This document shows, one piece after another, positions 8,889 to 17,767 of a stretch of 64,000 nucleotides of DNA. The notes under the pieces are model-generated. The model was given only the letters and a program-made list of their open reading frames with translations. It did no database searches and was not told the origin of the DNA. The position numbers and the translations under genes were made by a program. The stretch is from Chthonomonadaceae bacterium. GTDB taxonomy: Bacteria > Armatimonadota > Chthonomonadetes > Chthonomonadales > Chthonomonadaceae. Position 1 is the first letter of the stretch. Each line of letters begins with the position of its first letter. The stretch spans positions 1 to 64,000 of the forward strand of contig DAIDKH010000008.1 of the NCBI GenBank assembly GCA_027450145.1. The letters are read 5' to 3'.

Positions 8889-10025
8889 TCAGTGGTACAG
8901 TAAATGCGGCGCCATCCGCTCCTCAAAATTGCTTAGCGAAGGTTGCCATGCGGCCTCAATTTCAGTTAGCGATTTGAGATTGACGACTTCTTCGTATACC
9001 GACCGATTTGCGAGTAGCGTCATCAGGCCTTCTGGTATCCATTCGTTTGGGTTGTGTACAAGTAATGCTTGTGCCACACTCAGCCCCAACCGCACGGGGT
9101 GTACAACGCTTCTATCCAGAATCTCGAACATCACACCACCACACTGCTCCCCGTGATATTTATTTACGGTAGGGATAAATTTTACCGGAATTGCAGCCAC
9201 TCCTGTTGGATTGGAATTAAGTGCACGTGCCAGTACTCTACCATCTAACCACGGAGCGCCAATGATCTGAAACGGAGTATCTGTACCGCGCCCCACGGAC
9301 AGGTTGGTGAACTCACAAAGTGCAACGCCAGGATAGAGCAGCGCCTGAGCGGGCGATCTAAGGTTAGGTGAAGGATTGGTCCATGGAAGCTGCGTGTCGC
9401 TCCACCACATGCTACGTTGCAGGCACCGTACGGGCTCTACGGCCAAGTCAACGCCAAGGTTTAACTCGGCGTTATACAGTTGCGCCAGTTCACCCACGGT
9501 GAGACCGTGTCGCAGCGGAATGGGGTGGCATGCGGTAAAGCTCAATAGATCAGGATCGGGCAGAGGACCTTCTGTCAGCAAACCACCAATGGGATTTGGC
9601 CGATCGAGGACAAGCATTGGGACCCCGTGTACCGCAGCGGATTTCATGCAAGCCAAAAGTGTAGAAATATAGGTGTAAAACCGACACCCGGCATCCTGTA
9701 TATCGTAGACAATTAGGTCAACACCGTAAAGGTCTGCGGCTTCCGGCGCAACGCGAGGACCGTACAGACTGATGACCCGAATGCCTGTTAAGGGATCGTA
9801 TCCATCTGTTATGGGGCAGTCATCCTTGCCGGTTAGCCCATGCTCAGGTGTCAACAGGCATGCAACTTGGACAGCTTGGGTGTTTATGAACACATCAAGA
9901 ATCGCGTTGCCGTTAACGGTTTTGGCGGTATGGTTGGTTACAAGTGCGACGGTTTTACCGGCGACCGGCGCCAGGCAATTCTCAACGAGCGTATCCAGGC
10001 CAGGCAATACGGGATTGCAAGTCAT
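8889..10025 (-). CDS. DUF1343/NamZ-type exo-beta-N-acetylmuramidase (GH171-like)
   Basis: 378 aa. It begins with the DUF1343 pattern LPGLDTLVENCLAPVAGKTVAL VTNHTA (split here for length) and continues with LLTPEHGLTGKDD, VISLYGPR, DLIVYDIQDAGCRFYTYISTL and LDRPNPIGG. These are hallmarks of NamZ enzymes, which remove N-acetylmuramic acid from the non-reducing end of peptidoglycan fragments. The EHG motif is the conserved candidate catalytic site. No signal peptide is seen, so the protein may act in the cytoplasm on imported muropeptides. The ATG overlaps the HD-GYP stop (ATGA), showing translational coupling. The downstream gene is a sugar kinase. Confidence 0.85.
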   Translation of the reverse strand: MTCNPVLPGLDTLVENCLAPVAGKTVALVTNHTAKTVNGNAILDVFINTQAVQVACLLTPEHGLTGKDDCPITDGYDPLTGIRVISLYGPRVAPEAADLYGVDLIVYDIQDAGCRFYTYISTLLACMKSAAVHGVPMLVLDRPNPIGGLLTEGPLPDPDLLSFTACHPIPLRHGLTVGELAQLYNAELNLGVDLAVEPVRCLQRSMWWSDTQLPWTNPSPNLRSPAQALLYPGVALCEFTNLSVGRGTDTPFQIIGAPWLDGRVLARALNSNPTGVAAIPVKFIPTVNKYHGEQCGGVMFEILDRSVVHPVRLGLSVAQALLVHNPNEWIPEGLMTLLANRSVYEEVVNLKSLTEIEAAWQPSLSNFEERMAPHLLYH

Positions 10026-11614
10026 GAACTGGGATAGAGAATTGGTTCGTCTAGCAAGAGATGATCGAAGTCGAACCCGCAGTTAGTGAAGACACGAAAA
10101 CAAGCATCGACGCACTCGGCATCATACAGACGGGCTCGGTTGCACAAAATCTCATCGAGAGCGGGTTCAATCCCGAGAGCTGGACGATAGGGCCGATGCG
10201 ATGCCATAGCCTCCACCACGTCGGCGACTGCCATGATACGCGACTCCTTGATGATCTCGTTATCGCGCAACCCTTGTGGATAACCAGATCCATCCAGGCG
10301 CTCGTGGTGCTGCAGAGCAACTAGCGCAACAGGTGAATCAAACTCGATACCCCGCAACATATTAAAGCCAATCTCTGGATGGGTTCGAATAATCGCCATC
10401 TCCGCAGTAGTCAACTTTCCGGGGCGCGTCATAATCTCGCTGGGTACACTTATCTTCCCTACGTCGTGCAACAGTCCGGCTACCTGAACCTGCACCACCT
10501 GCTCCTCACTGTAACCAAGTTCACGAGATATTGCACCAGCCAGGGCACCAACTCGTCGCTGATGAGCAGACGTGTACGGATCCCTAACCTCTACAGCGAA
10601 CGACAATGCACGGACGACTCCCTCCATGCTTCGGTGCAGGCGGGCACTGTCAAGGCGGTGGGCGTCCTCTGCCAAAACCTGAGCAGTAATATCCTGTATA
10701 TAGATTGCAAGGCCATCTTGCGACGGATAGGCCTTTATCTGAAACCACCTATTGGTATCTGCATAGTATTCGCGAAATGTAACCGCAGTGTGGTGGTGCA
10801 TCGCCTTTTGGTATTCCGTGAAGAACAGCATTGACTGCTTTTCTGGGAACACCTCCCAAATTATCTTGCCTAGCAGGTCATTGCGCGATCGACCAGTCAT
10901 CACCTCTGCTTGAGGATTGACATAGGAGAAGCGCCAATCACGATCAAGTGCAAAGTAAGCATCGGTAACACTCTGCAGGACGTTGGTTAACCTGCGATTA
11001 GCTCGTCGTAACGCTCTTTCAGCCAGCTTTTTATCATCCTTGGCCTGTGCGGCAACGAGCACGGAGCCTACCACATGAAGCAGATCATCTAGCACATGAA
11101 GATCACGGCGGCGCCACTTTTTCTCGGCAGGCGCAGCGATTAGCAAATAACCCAACAACACATCACCAGATTGAAGGCGGGCGACCCACAAACCTGATTC
11201 GTCGTCTCGCTCAAGCAACGTATCGATCTCAGTTCGGCCGGTTCGATCCATATGGACGACAGTCCCGGTTCCCTGCACAAGCGTTGCTAGGTCCTCTAGG
11301 GCATGTACGGCAGCGGTTGAACTGGTGCCAGCGCTAACGTGCTTAACCACCCCAGAACACAACAACAGTTCAAACCCAGAGTCGCTGCAAGCGCGAACGA
11401 GGTCCACTCTCAGGCCGTTTAGGAGTTCCCGTGCGACCAGAATCCCCTCGAGCAGCACTTCGTGAATAGGAACTCCGGAGTTTAGTCGTCTGTAGAGAGC
11501 CTCAAGCAGATTGAGTCCTCCAACGGGCACGGTGGACGGAGTTCCTGAGGCCAGGTTTTGAGTAACAATGGCGTGCCTGGTATCTAAAGCGGTGAGATCA
11601 GAGTTGTTAGACAT
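10022..11614 (-). CDS. GAF/PAS sensor with HD-GYP cyclic-di-GMP phosphodiesterase domain
   Basis: 530 aa from ATG 11614 (GCGGGGAA just upstream; an in-frame start at 11680 is less likely). The N-terminal 200 residues look GAF-like. A PAS domain follows (about 205-325: VTDAYFALDRDWRFSYVNP, with FREYYADTNRWFQIKAYP). The C-terminal domain is HD-GYP with VRDPYTSAHQRRV, LLHDVGKISVP and HHERLDGSGYPQGL, so the metal-binding HD and GYP residues are intact and the protein should hydrolyse c-di-GMP. It leads the operon with the NamZ-like enzyme and kinase, which is an unusual pairing of second-messenger turnover with cell-wall sugar recycling. Confidence 0.9.
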   Translation of the reverse strand: MSNNSDLTALDTRHAIVTQNLASGTPSTVPVGGLNLLEALYRRLNSGVPIHEVLLEGILVARELLNGLRVDLVRACSDSGFELLLCSGVVKHVSAGTSSTAAVHALEDLATLVQGTGTVVHMDRTGRTEIDTLLERDDESGLWVARLQSGDVLLGYLLIAAPAEKKWRRRDLHVLDDLLHVVGSVLVAAQAKDDKKLAERALRRANRRLTNVLQSVTDAYFALDRDWRFSYVNPQAEVMTGRSRNDLLGKIIWEVFPEKQSMLFFTEYQKAMHHHTAVTFREYYADTNRWFQIKAYPSQDGLAIYIQDITAQVLAEDAHRLDSARLHRSMEGVVRALSFAVEVRDPYTSAHQRRVGALAGAISRELGYSEEQVVQVQVAGLLHDVGKISVPSEIMTRPGKLTTAEMAIIRTHPEIGFNMLRGIEFDSPVALVALQHHERLDGSGYPQGLRDNEIIKESRIMAVADVVEAMASHRPYRPALGIEPALDEILCNRARLYDAECVDACFRVFTNCGFDFDHLLLDEPILYPSS

Positions 11615-12043
11615 GCTATTCCCCGCATTTCTTGCCGCAGAGCTCGTTAGAGAACGATGCATGACGGCCAAAACCAACAATGAAATGAGCAGAATTACGC
11701 CACGGGGCTATTGTAGGGATCACGCCGAATTGAGGCACGGTCGAAAACGGTGTTGTAGTGTGCGTTCGCCAAAAGCATGGTGCGGGACACCACTGCCATG
11801 GGCTTGCACATGGAGACTGCAGAGTTGAACGCGCATCGAGCGACCATAGTCTCTACTCCTTGTGACTGCCAACCAGCAACATTCGCGACAAACGAGTGTG
11901 ATGAACGACTTCGAATAGTTGTTTGTGAGTTTATTATAATCTAATGAACACTAAATTTGTGTTATAAAAACGTGAACAACCCTTAATTTGCAATATAATG
12001 CACGATAAACGCCTAAATATGTTCAAATTATAGGTGTCTATAG
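11615..12043. other. Intergenic region with AT-rich patch
   Basis: 429 bp holding the promoter of the HD-GYP operon and the end of the hemL operon, both minus strand. The part from about 11925 to 12035 is strongly AT-rich and includes TATAAT-like sequence on both strands near 11933-11940 and a weak hairpin (AACAC/GTGTT near 11947-11963). I cannot name a defined promoter. No gene is supported here. Confidence 0.4.
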
Positions 12044-12556
12044 CTAACGCTGTCGCTTCCAATGAGAAATCCACGCGCTTGCTGCCAGTCCATTCGCTCC
12101 ACCCAACAGGACACCAGCTAATAACATGAAAAAGAGCGTTCCGGGGTGGACGAGCAACAACGCCAGAGCTAACAAGAACCCAATGAGCGGCGAACCATAC
12201 AGTGCGCCAGCAATGACACCCGCAACTGGCACATTTGCAACGGCAAGGCAAGAACCATAAACCAGTGCGCCACCCCAGGTTACGCCTTTTACTCGCCCGG
12301 TAATAACCAGCCAGAACCACTGGCAGCCGTAGAGGATGGCCGCGCCAGGCGCAAGTATTTGGGCTGCGACACGCATACAGACGTGATAGCCTGTACCGTG
12401 AGGCAGCACAGGAAGGAAGTGCAGGATATCACTCAACATGAGCGCGATACCCAGCACAATCGTAGAAAGGATATAGTTAACAGCTATTACGGTGAGCAGT
12501 GACGCCGAACCGGGCCGGCCATATCTGCCACGCCATCCAAGCCCTGTCACCCTCAT
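12044..12556 (-). CDS. Small polytopic membrane protein of unknown function
   Basis: 170 aa with about four or five hydrophobic helices (near 18-42, 62-86, 96-116 and 120-160), a short basic N-terminus and a basic C-terminus (HWKRQR). It starts 13 bp after hemL stops on the same strand, so it is probably cotranscribed. I do not recognise a family; there are no conserved polar or cysteine motifs to suggest a transporter or enzyme. The ordered alternation of hydrophobic segments supports a real membrane protein. A longer reading in another frame at 11934-12320 is a shadow. Confidence 0.65.
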   Translation of the reverse strand: MRVTGLGWRGRYGRPGSASLLTVIAVNYILSTIVLGIALMLSDILHFLPVLPHGTGYHVCMRVAAQILAPGAAILYGCQWFWLVITGRVKGVTWGGALVYGSCLAVANVPVAGVIAGALYGSPLIGFLLALALLLVHPGTLFFMLLAGVLLGGANGLAASAWISHWKRQR

Positions 12557-12569
12557 GTCGACATCCTTT

Positions 12570-13886
12570 TTACTTGGCCCCGGCCGTTGCTACAACGTCG
12601 AACGCCTTGCCTGCTGCAGAAGCGATGAGGTCTACCTCATTTTCGGTTATAACGCTGCTAAGAAAGGCGGCTTCAAATTGAGAAGGCGGCCAGTAAACCC
12701 CGGCGCTCAACATGGCAGCGTGCCACGTTCCAAATTGGTCAGTATTGCATTTACGAGCGTCGGTATAGTTATTGACGGATGGTTCGCGGGTAAAGAAGAC
12801 CGTTATCATGCTCCCAACCTGCTGTACGGTGACTGGTACTCCGCTTCGGTGGGCTGCTTCACGCAACACATTTGCGACTCGTGCGCCAACCTCATCTAAC
12901 TGCCTGTAGACTGCGTAGTTATTTTGTCGGCATAACTCAAGTGTGGCAAGACCAGCCGTAACGGCAAGCGGATTGCCAGAAAGCGTCCCCGCCTGGTATA
13001 CCGGCCCAACAGGTGCAACGCACCTCATGATGTCGATGCGACCACCATAGGCGCCCAAGGGCATTCCGCCACCCAGGACCTTGCCCATAGCTGTCATGTC
13101 GGGTGTAATCCCAAAACGCTGCTGAGCTCCGCCGTATGCCAGCCTAAACCCCGTCATCACCTCATCAAAAATCAGGACCGCCCCGCTCGCATTAGTCACA
13201 TCGCGCAGTGCCTGCAGAAATCCTGGTGCCGGCGGAACACAGCCCATATTTCCCGCAACGGGCTCAACAATTACGCAGGCAATGGAATTTCCATGTGCGG
13301 TAAAGGCGGCCTGCAGCGCAGAAATGTCGTTGAACGGTAGCGTCATGGTATCGGCGGTAGCTGCAGGCGGTACGCCCGCACACTCAGGCAGGCCGAATGT
13401 GGCAACTCCGGAGCCCGCCTTCGCCAACAGAAAGTCTGCGTGGCCATGGTAATTACCCTCAAATTTCACAATACCAGACCTGCCCGTGTACCCTCTAGCT
13501 ACTCGAATTGCTGCCATCGTTGCCTCGGTGCCGCTAGAGACGAGGCGCACCATCTCAACCGATGGCACAGCATCCACAATTGCATTGGCCATCTCAACTT
13601 CGAGTGCAGTAGGTGCCCCGTAAGACCAGCCGCGAGCCAACTGATCCTGCACAGCTTTCATGACTGCAGGATGTGCATGACCAAACATAAGAGGTCCCCA
13701 CGAGCCAATGCAGTCCAGAAAGCGATTGCCGTCCTCATCTGTCATCCACGGACCGCAGCCACTCGCGATAAAGGGAGGGTTGCCGCCGACCGCTCGAAAG
13801 GCCCGGACAGGAGAGTTAACACCCCCAGGAATTACCGCCTGGGCGCTCTCAAATAACTTAAAAGATCGGTCTCTACTAATATCCAT
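12570..13886 (-). CDS. hemL: Glutamate-1-semialdehyde 2,1-aminomutase
   Basis: 438 aa. Converts glutamate-1-semialdehyde to 5-aminolevulinate, the C5 route to haem and other tetrapyrroles, in the cytoplasm with PLP. Motifs: IPGGVNSPVRAFRAVGG at the N-terminus, SSGTEATMAAIRVARGYTGR, FEGNYHGHAD, EPVAGNMGCVPP, LIFDEVMTGFR (PLP-binding Asp) and the lysine motif MGKVLGGGMPLGAYGGR. Length is normal. ATG at 13886 gives the usual N-terminus. The upstream 220 bp (13887-14106) is the divergent promoter region shared with the serine hydrolase gene; it is AT-rich and I could not fix the promoter elements. Confidence 0.95.
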   Translation of the reverse strand: MDISRDRSFKLFESAQAVIPGGVNSPVRAFRAVGGNPPFIASGCGPWMTDEDGNRFLDCIGSWGPLMFGHAHPAVMKAVQDQLARGWSYGAPTALEVEMANAIVDAVPSVEMVRLVSSGTEATMAAIRVARGYTGRSGIVKFEGNYHGHADFLLAKAGSGVATFGLPECAGVPPAATADTMTLPFNDISALQAAFTAHGNSIACVIVEPVAGNMGCVPPAPGFLQALRDVTNASGAVLIFDEVMTGFRLAYGGAQQRFGITPDMTAMGKVLGGGMPLGAYGGRIDIMRCVAPVGPVYQAGTLSGNPLAVTAGLATLELCRQNNYAVYRQLDEVGARVANVLREAAHRSGVPVTVQQVGSMITVFFTREPSVNNYTDARKCNTDQFGTWHAAMLSAGVYWPPSQFEAAFLSSVITENEVDLIASAAGKAFDVVATAGAK

Positions 13887-14106
13887 TCATGGTACTTTCC
13901 ACTGGGTTATCCATCTAATTCATCCGTCACTAATGCCGTGATTTTTGGCCTCACGGCACTCACGGTAGTGGTAAGGATCACAATTAGTTAATAGTGTACA
14001 CAATATCACCAATGAATTTATTTCAATGACAATTCAAGCAGGATTTTCGCAATCAAAGCCGTAATTATTGTGCAATATTGGCCGATAACCACAATAGGGG
14101 GGCGTA

Positions 14107-14724
14107 ATGGAAGATCAAGTGTTTTTAATTTTACATGGCTGGGGCGGTAACAACGAGAATCACTGGCAAGAGCACCTTTTTAACAGGCTCAACAGCTTGA
14201 ACCTGCCGGTCTACTATCCTGCACTTCCTAATCCCGCCGCACCAGAGACGAATGGCTGGCTTAATTGTATACGTAGGGAGCTAACCACCATCGCTCGAAA
14301 TCATCCTGACGTACCACTAACTGTTGTGGCACACAGCTTGGGAAGTATAGCCTGGCTTCACTTCGTAGGAAGCATGGCTGCAACCTGCGACCGCATTGCC
14401 CAGCGAGTCCTGCTCGTGGCGCCACCGTACATCCTGCCGATGGCGCCACCACCAGATGCTCCACAGACTGTGTCCGACTTCTTTCCCCCGCCTTTATACC
14501 CAGCGGCAGTGCATGGAACTGCAGGCGAAACGTGCTTTATATGCTCTAATAATGACGACTATGCCACTTACGAACAGACACAGGGGTACGGTAAAGCACT
14601 GCAGATTCCCGTACACCTGCTGAAGGACGCTGGGCATATATCACCGTACTACGGATATGGTAAGTGGCCCTGGGTAGAGGAGTGGTGCCTGGGAAATGCA
14701 GACTTGCCCCCCCAACCCAACTAA
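14107..14724 (+). CDS. RBBP9/YdeN-type alpha/beta serine hydrolase
   Basis: 205 aa. It has the compact alpha/beta hydrolase pattern of the RBBP9/YdeN family: FLILHGWGGNNENHWQ at the N-terminus, the nucleophile elbow VVAHSLGSIAW, an acidic residue region ICSNNDDYATYEQ, and the catalytic histidine in LKDAGHISPYYG. The substrate is unknown. ATG at 14107 follows AGGGGGGCG, a strong ribosome site. The Rieske gene begins 23 bp downstream on the same strand, so they probably form one transcript. Confidence 0.85.
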   Translation: MEDQVFLILHGWGGNNENHWQEHLFNRLNSLNLPVYYPALPNPAAPETNGWLNCIRRELTTIARNHPDVPLTVVAHSLGSIAWLHFVGSMAATCDRIAQRVLLVAPPYILPMAPPPDAPQTVSDFFPPPLYPAAVHGTAGETCFICSNNDDYATYEQTQGYGKALQIPVHLLKDAGHISPYYGYGKWPWVEEWCLGNADLPPQPN

Positions 14725-14747
14725 ATATACTGTGGAGAGATAGATTA

Positions 14748-15053
14748 GTGTGGATAGCTGTAGCTAAAACGGACGAAATCGCTCCGGGCAAATGTAAAAT
14801 ATTCACTCGGCGCAGTCGGGAATATGCCATATTCAACGTCGCCGGCGACTACTACTGCATAGACAACCTTTGCCCACACGCTGGCGGTTCACTGGGGGAA
14901 GGCATTATAGAAGGTGATTGCGTGACATGCACCTGGCACTACTGGCAGTTTGACATCAAAACTGGTGAGATGTGCGGTAACCACAACGTACGAGTGAACA
15001 GGTTTGCAGTGCGTGACCACGAAGGCGAAATACAGGTTGAAATTGAAGTCTAA
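14748..15053 (+). CDS. Rieske [2Fe-2S] protein, NirD/ferredoxin-like
   Basis: 101 aa from GTG 14748, chosen because GGAGAG precedes it and it begins after the hydrolase stop; a longer frame from 14664 would lie inside the hydrolase gene. The Rieske ligands are CPH (C42, H44) and CTWH (C61, H64), in LCPHAGGSLGEG and CTWHYWQFDI. The size and lack of other domains match small NirD-like or dioxygenase-ferredoxin Rieske proteins that carry electrons in the cytoplasm. The redox partner is not evident; the nearby serine hydrolase is the only candidate in the same unit. Confidence 0.88.
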   Translation: MWIAVAKTDEIAPGKCKIFTRRSREYAIFNVAGDYYCIDNLCPHAGGSLGEGIIEGDCVTCTWHYWQFDIKTGEMCGNHNVRVNRFAVRDHEGEIQVEIEV

Positions 15054-15223
15054 CCATGGCTACCCGCCGTGCGCAGCTATGTGTAGGGTTGAGGTGCATA
15101 CCCACTGCTAAACAATAGGTAACTTAGCCTCCGCTCGCCTGTAAGTGGACGTATATTCTGCTGGTGATCATGCCCGGCAATAGCCGTTGTACTCTCTTAT
15201 TGCAATGCCCGGAACGCCTCAAC

Positions 15224-15240
15224 GGTATACTAAATATAAT
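15224..15240 (+). promoter_or_regulatory. Candidate mqnE promoter element shared with galU
   Basis: GGTATACTAAATATAAT, 39 bp before the mqnE start. It matches the galU element at 3463-3479 in 16 of 17 positions. The two potential -10 hexamers (TATACT and TATAAT) overlap the same helical face about 9 bp apart. A TTGCAA at 15200-15205 is 20 bp upstream of TATACT, longer than usual. Confidence 0.4.
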
Positions 15241-15278
15241 ACTTATCAATGAGTTAAAACAACGAGTGAGGCAAAGGC

Positions 15279-16466
15279 ATGACCGCCAATATAATCAACC
15301 CGCAGCCAACGGCACGAGTCGAACGAACCGTCGGACGCGACCTCATGGATATTTTCGAGAAACTTACGGCAGGCGATCGGCTAGACTTCCACGATGGAAT
15401 TCGGCTGTTTAAGACCGAAAACCTTAATGCGGTGGGCTGGATGGCCAACCTCGTTCGTGAAGCAAAACACGGCGACAGGGCCTTTTACGTCCGCAATCAA
15501 CATATAAACTACACCAACATCTGCAACAAATTCTGCAAGTTCTGCTCGTTCTACGCCAAAAAGGGCGGGCCGCAGCCCTACGAATTATCGCTCGATGCAG
15601 TTAAACGTCGACTGGAAGAGCACATCAATGTACCAATTACCGAGGTTCACATGGTAGGCGGTATCAATCCAAGGCTTCCCTACGAATACTACCTCGACCT
15701 ACTGAGAACCGTGAAGGAGGTACGTCCAGGCGTTCATATTAAAGCCTTTACGATGGTGGAGCTTGTGGAGATACAGCGCCAGGCCGGCAAACCTCTGCTG
15801 GATGTTCTGTTAGAATTAAAGAGTGCGGGTTTAGACTCATTGCCGGGCGGTGGTATAGAGATCCTTTCGGACCGCGTACACGAAGAACTGTTCGACCGTA
15901 AGCTCGACGGCGAGGGCTGGATGGACGTAGCTCGTACGGCCGCCCGAGCTGGGCTCACTCAATATGCCACGATGCTATACGGTCACATAGAGACGCCGGA
16001 GGAGCGAGCTGAACATCTCGTTCGAATTCGTGAACTACAAGACGAGACCAAGCATTTTGTTACCATGACCCCGCTCGCATTCCATCCGGAAGGAACCGAA
16101 CTGGAGCACATTCCTCACCCAACAGGCTACGACGACCTGCGCGCGATAGCTGTTGCGCGCCTAATGCTTGACAATTTCGAACATATAAAATCGTTCTGGA
16201 TTATGAACAGTCCGCAAATTACCCAACTGGCACTGTGGTACGGTGCCGACGACGTAGATGGCACAGTGCATGAGTATGAAATAACTTACCAAGACGATGA
16301 CCACGGTAACAAAAAACAGGTGCTCACGCGCAAGCAGATGATAAAGCTAATTGAAGAGGCAGGACGCGTACCCATTGAGCGCGATAGCCTTTATCATGAG
16401 GTAACCAACACAGACACCGAACCGGAGACATCCACCCGGTACGAAATTCAGCTTTCTACTGTCTAG
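15279..16466 (+). CDS. mqnE: Aminofutalosine synthase, radical SAM (menaquinone futalosine pathway)
   Basis: 395 aa. Adds the adenosyl radical from SAM to 3-[(1-carboxyvinyl)oxy]benzoate to give aminofutalosine, the second step of the futalosine route to menaquinone. The [4Fe-4S] radical-SAM motif is CNKFCKFC (C82, C86, C89) after NYTNI, followed by SFYAKKGG. Other family blocks: VHMVGGINPRLPYEYY, IKAFTMVELVE, LPGGGIEI, TMLYGHIETPEER, TPLAFHPEGTEL. Length is normal. ATG at 15279 has AAAGG close upstream. Other mqn genes are not in the window. Confidence 0.93.
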   Translation: MTANIINPQPTARVERTVGRDLMDIFEKLTAGDRLDFHDGIRLFKTENLNAVGWMANLVREAKHGDRAFYVRNQHINYTNICNKFCKFCSFYAKKGGPQPYELSLDAVKRRLEEHINVPITEVHMVGGINPRLPYEYYLDLLRTVKEVRPGVHIKAFTMVELVEIQRQAGKPLLDVLLELKSAGLDSLPGGGIEILSDRVHEELFDRKLDGEGWMDVARTAARAGLTQYATMLYGHIETPEERAEHLVRIRELQDETKHFVTMTPLAFHPEGTELEHIPHPTGYDDLRAIAVARLMLDNFEHIKSFWIMNSPQITQLALWYGADDVDGTVHEYEITYQDDDHGNKKQVLTRKQMIKLIEEAGRVPIERDSLYHEVTNTDTEPETSTRYEIQLSTV

Positions 16467-16500
16467 AGAAAACGCGTAACCACACCAACCGAGAACCAAT

Positions 16501-16552
16501 TGCCAACTCGGCGCTGCTATCTATCTAGTGCTCCCGAGTTGGCATTTAATTT
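16501..16552 (+). terminator. Rho-independent terminator after mqnE
   Basis: Perfect 11-bp inverted repeat, TGCCAACTCGG at 16501-16511 and CCGAGTTGGCA at 16534-16544. An inner GCGCT/AGTGC pairing (16512-16516 with 16527-16531) leaves a 10-nt loop and a 2-nt bulge. TTTAATTTC follows. It lies 35 bp after the mqnE stop. Confidence 0.8.
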
Positions 16553-16604
16553 CTACAAATCGTTCACTAACTTCGATACACTAGAGTACCCCTATCCCAA
16601 CGGC

Positions 16605-17111
16605 TTAGCAAGCAGCAGCCGCGAGCCACAGGTTTATGAGTTGGCGAAGTTCTACGATGAGCGCGATAGTATCGAGTCGTGAGATGGCGGCATCGAGAGT
16701 GGCGACGCTCAAAAACTCATTAAGGTTAACTTGGGCCGTGGACCAGTCAATCGTTTTCACCGCGTGCGTCGAAAGCAGCGATGGACCATGGTGCTGCATC
16801 CACCGACAAAGGATTGCGTAGTCTCCCTCACGATCACCTACTACACCATCTCGCGCAGCCGCGCACATCAAATCCACCAGCTTTTCAAATTGCGCGGAGT
16901 ATTGCCTTGCTTCCTTAACGACGACTCTGCGCACCATCAGCCGCACTAATGGGTAATCGACAGCATGGTCAAATATTCGAGCAGCAGTAGAGACGACGCT
17001 ACGAACGGTAGAAAGCGCGCGAGTACGAAACCGTATGAATAGTGATCCCGCACGCTGCTGGTAAAGCTGGGATGCCCAATGGTCCGATGGCGCACCTGTC
17101 CTGATACCCAT
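16605..17111 (-). CDS. Hypothetical helical protein
   Basis: 168 aa from ATG 17111, chosen because AAGGGGAGAGAAGC precedes it; an in-frame start at 17150 is possible. The protein is basic and mostly helical by composition, rich in Ala, Arg, Val and Leu, without a clear signal peptide or membrane segment. Examples are STVRSVVSTAARIFDHAVDY and RLDTIALIVELRQLINLWLA. I do not recognise a family. It lies downstream of the DUF1844 gene on the same strand (103 bp apart) and converges on mqnE, with the mqnE terminator between them. Confidence 0.6.
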   Translation of the reverse strand: MGIRTGAPSDHWASQLYQQRAGSLFIRFRTRALSTVRSVVSTAARIFDHAVDYPLVRLMVRRVVVKEARQYSAQFEKLVDLMCAAARDGVVGDREGDYAILCRWMQHHGPSLLSTHAVKTIDWSTAQVNLNEFLSVATLDAAISRLDTIALIVELRQLINLWLAAAAC

Positions 17112-17214
17112 GCTTCTCTCCCCTTCGCTGTTCACCACGCTGCAAATCACGACGGCGGATATTGTTCCGCTCTAATTACCACAACCCTATTTCGATAGCC
17201 GCTTAAGGTAACCG

Positions 17215-17679
17215 TTACTCTGATTTAGCCTGTCTAGCTACGAAATTCATGCGCAAGTCCGCAAGACGCCGCTGAAGTTCTCTTCGATCGGACTCCACAA
17301 ATTGGCCCTCAACACGTGCAAGGAAAAACTGAACGGAATCGATCGCCAATCGAGCTTCTAACAGGTTTTCGTTTACCTCGCCTGTTTTAGGATCTCCAAG
17401 AAGCCCCAGTGCTACACGGGCCCGCGCGTCAAAGACAGGTAAAAGCACCTGAGCAAGTTCTGTTGGTGAAAGCTGCATTGCCGCCCAAGAAATCATGCTG
17501 CGCATGTCAGGTATAGGGCCTTCATCCGCAACCGATTCAGTTGCAGCATTCTCATCTGTCGCCGAATCTTCTTGAACGTCGGTTTCAGAGGTCGCAGTAG
17601 TAGAGCTAACGGTGTCTGCGTCTTCAGTTGGGGCATTCGCTTCTATATGAGCCGCGTCTGATTGTTCGTTAGGCTGCAT
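17215..17679 (-). CDS. DUF1844 domain protein with acidic N-terminal tail
   Basis: 154 aa. The first 55 residues are an acidic, Thr/Ser/Ala-rich disordered tail. The rest (about 58-150) matches DUF1844: ISWAAMQLSPTELAQVL, ALGLLGDPKTGEV, then ARLAIDSVQFFLARVEGQ and RRLADLRMNFVARQ. DUF1844 proteins are small, cytoplasmic and of unknown function, widespread in Planctomycetes, Deltaproteobacteria and related phyla. ATG at 17679 has AAGGATAG upstream, and a strong promoter (17739-17767) lies 60 bp before it. Confidence 0.82.
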   Translation of the reverse strand: MQPNEQSDAAHIEANAPTEDADTVSSTTATSETDVQEDSATDENAATESVADEGPIPDMRSMISWAAMQLSPTELAQVLLPVFDARARVALGLLGDPKTGEVNENLLEARLAIDSVQFFLARVEGQFVESDRRELQRRLADLRMNFVARQAKSE

Positions 17680-17738
17680 TTAGACTATCCTTGTTCGGTA
17701 TGAGATTGTTCCATCGCGTCGCGGGACTAAGTGGCATG

Positions 17739-17767
17739 ATTATAACACAGCAAAGGCTCAAATGCAA
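17739..17767 (-). promoter_or_regulatory. Sigma-70-type promoter for the DUF1844 gene
   Basis: On the minus strand TTGCAT (17767-17762), a 17-bp spacer, then TATAAT (17744-17739). TGT precedes the -10, giving an extended -10 (TGTTATAAT). The expected transcript start is near 17732, leaving a leader of about 50 nt. Confidence 0.7.
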
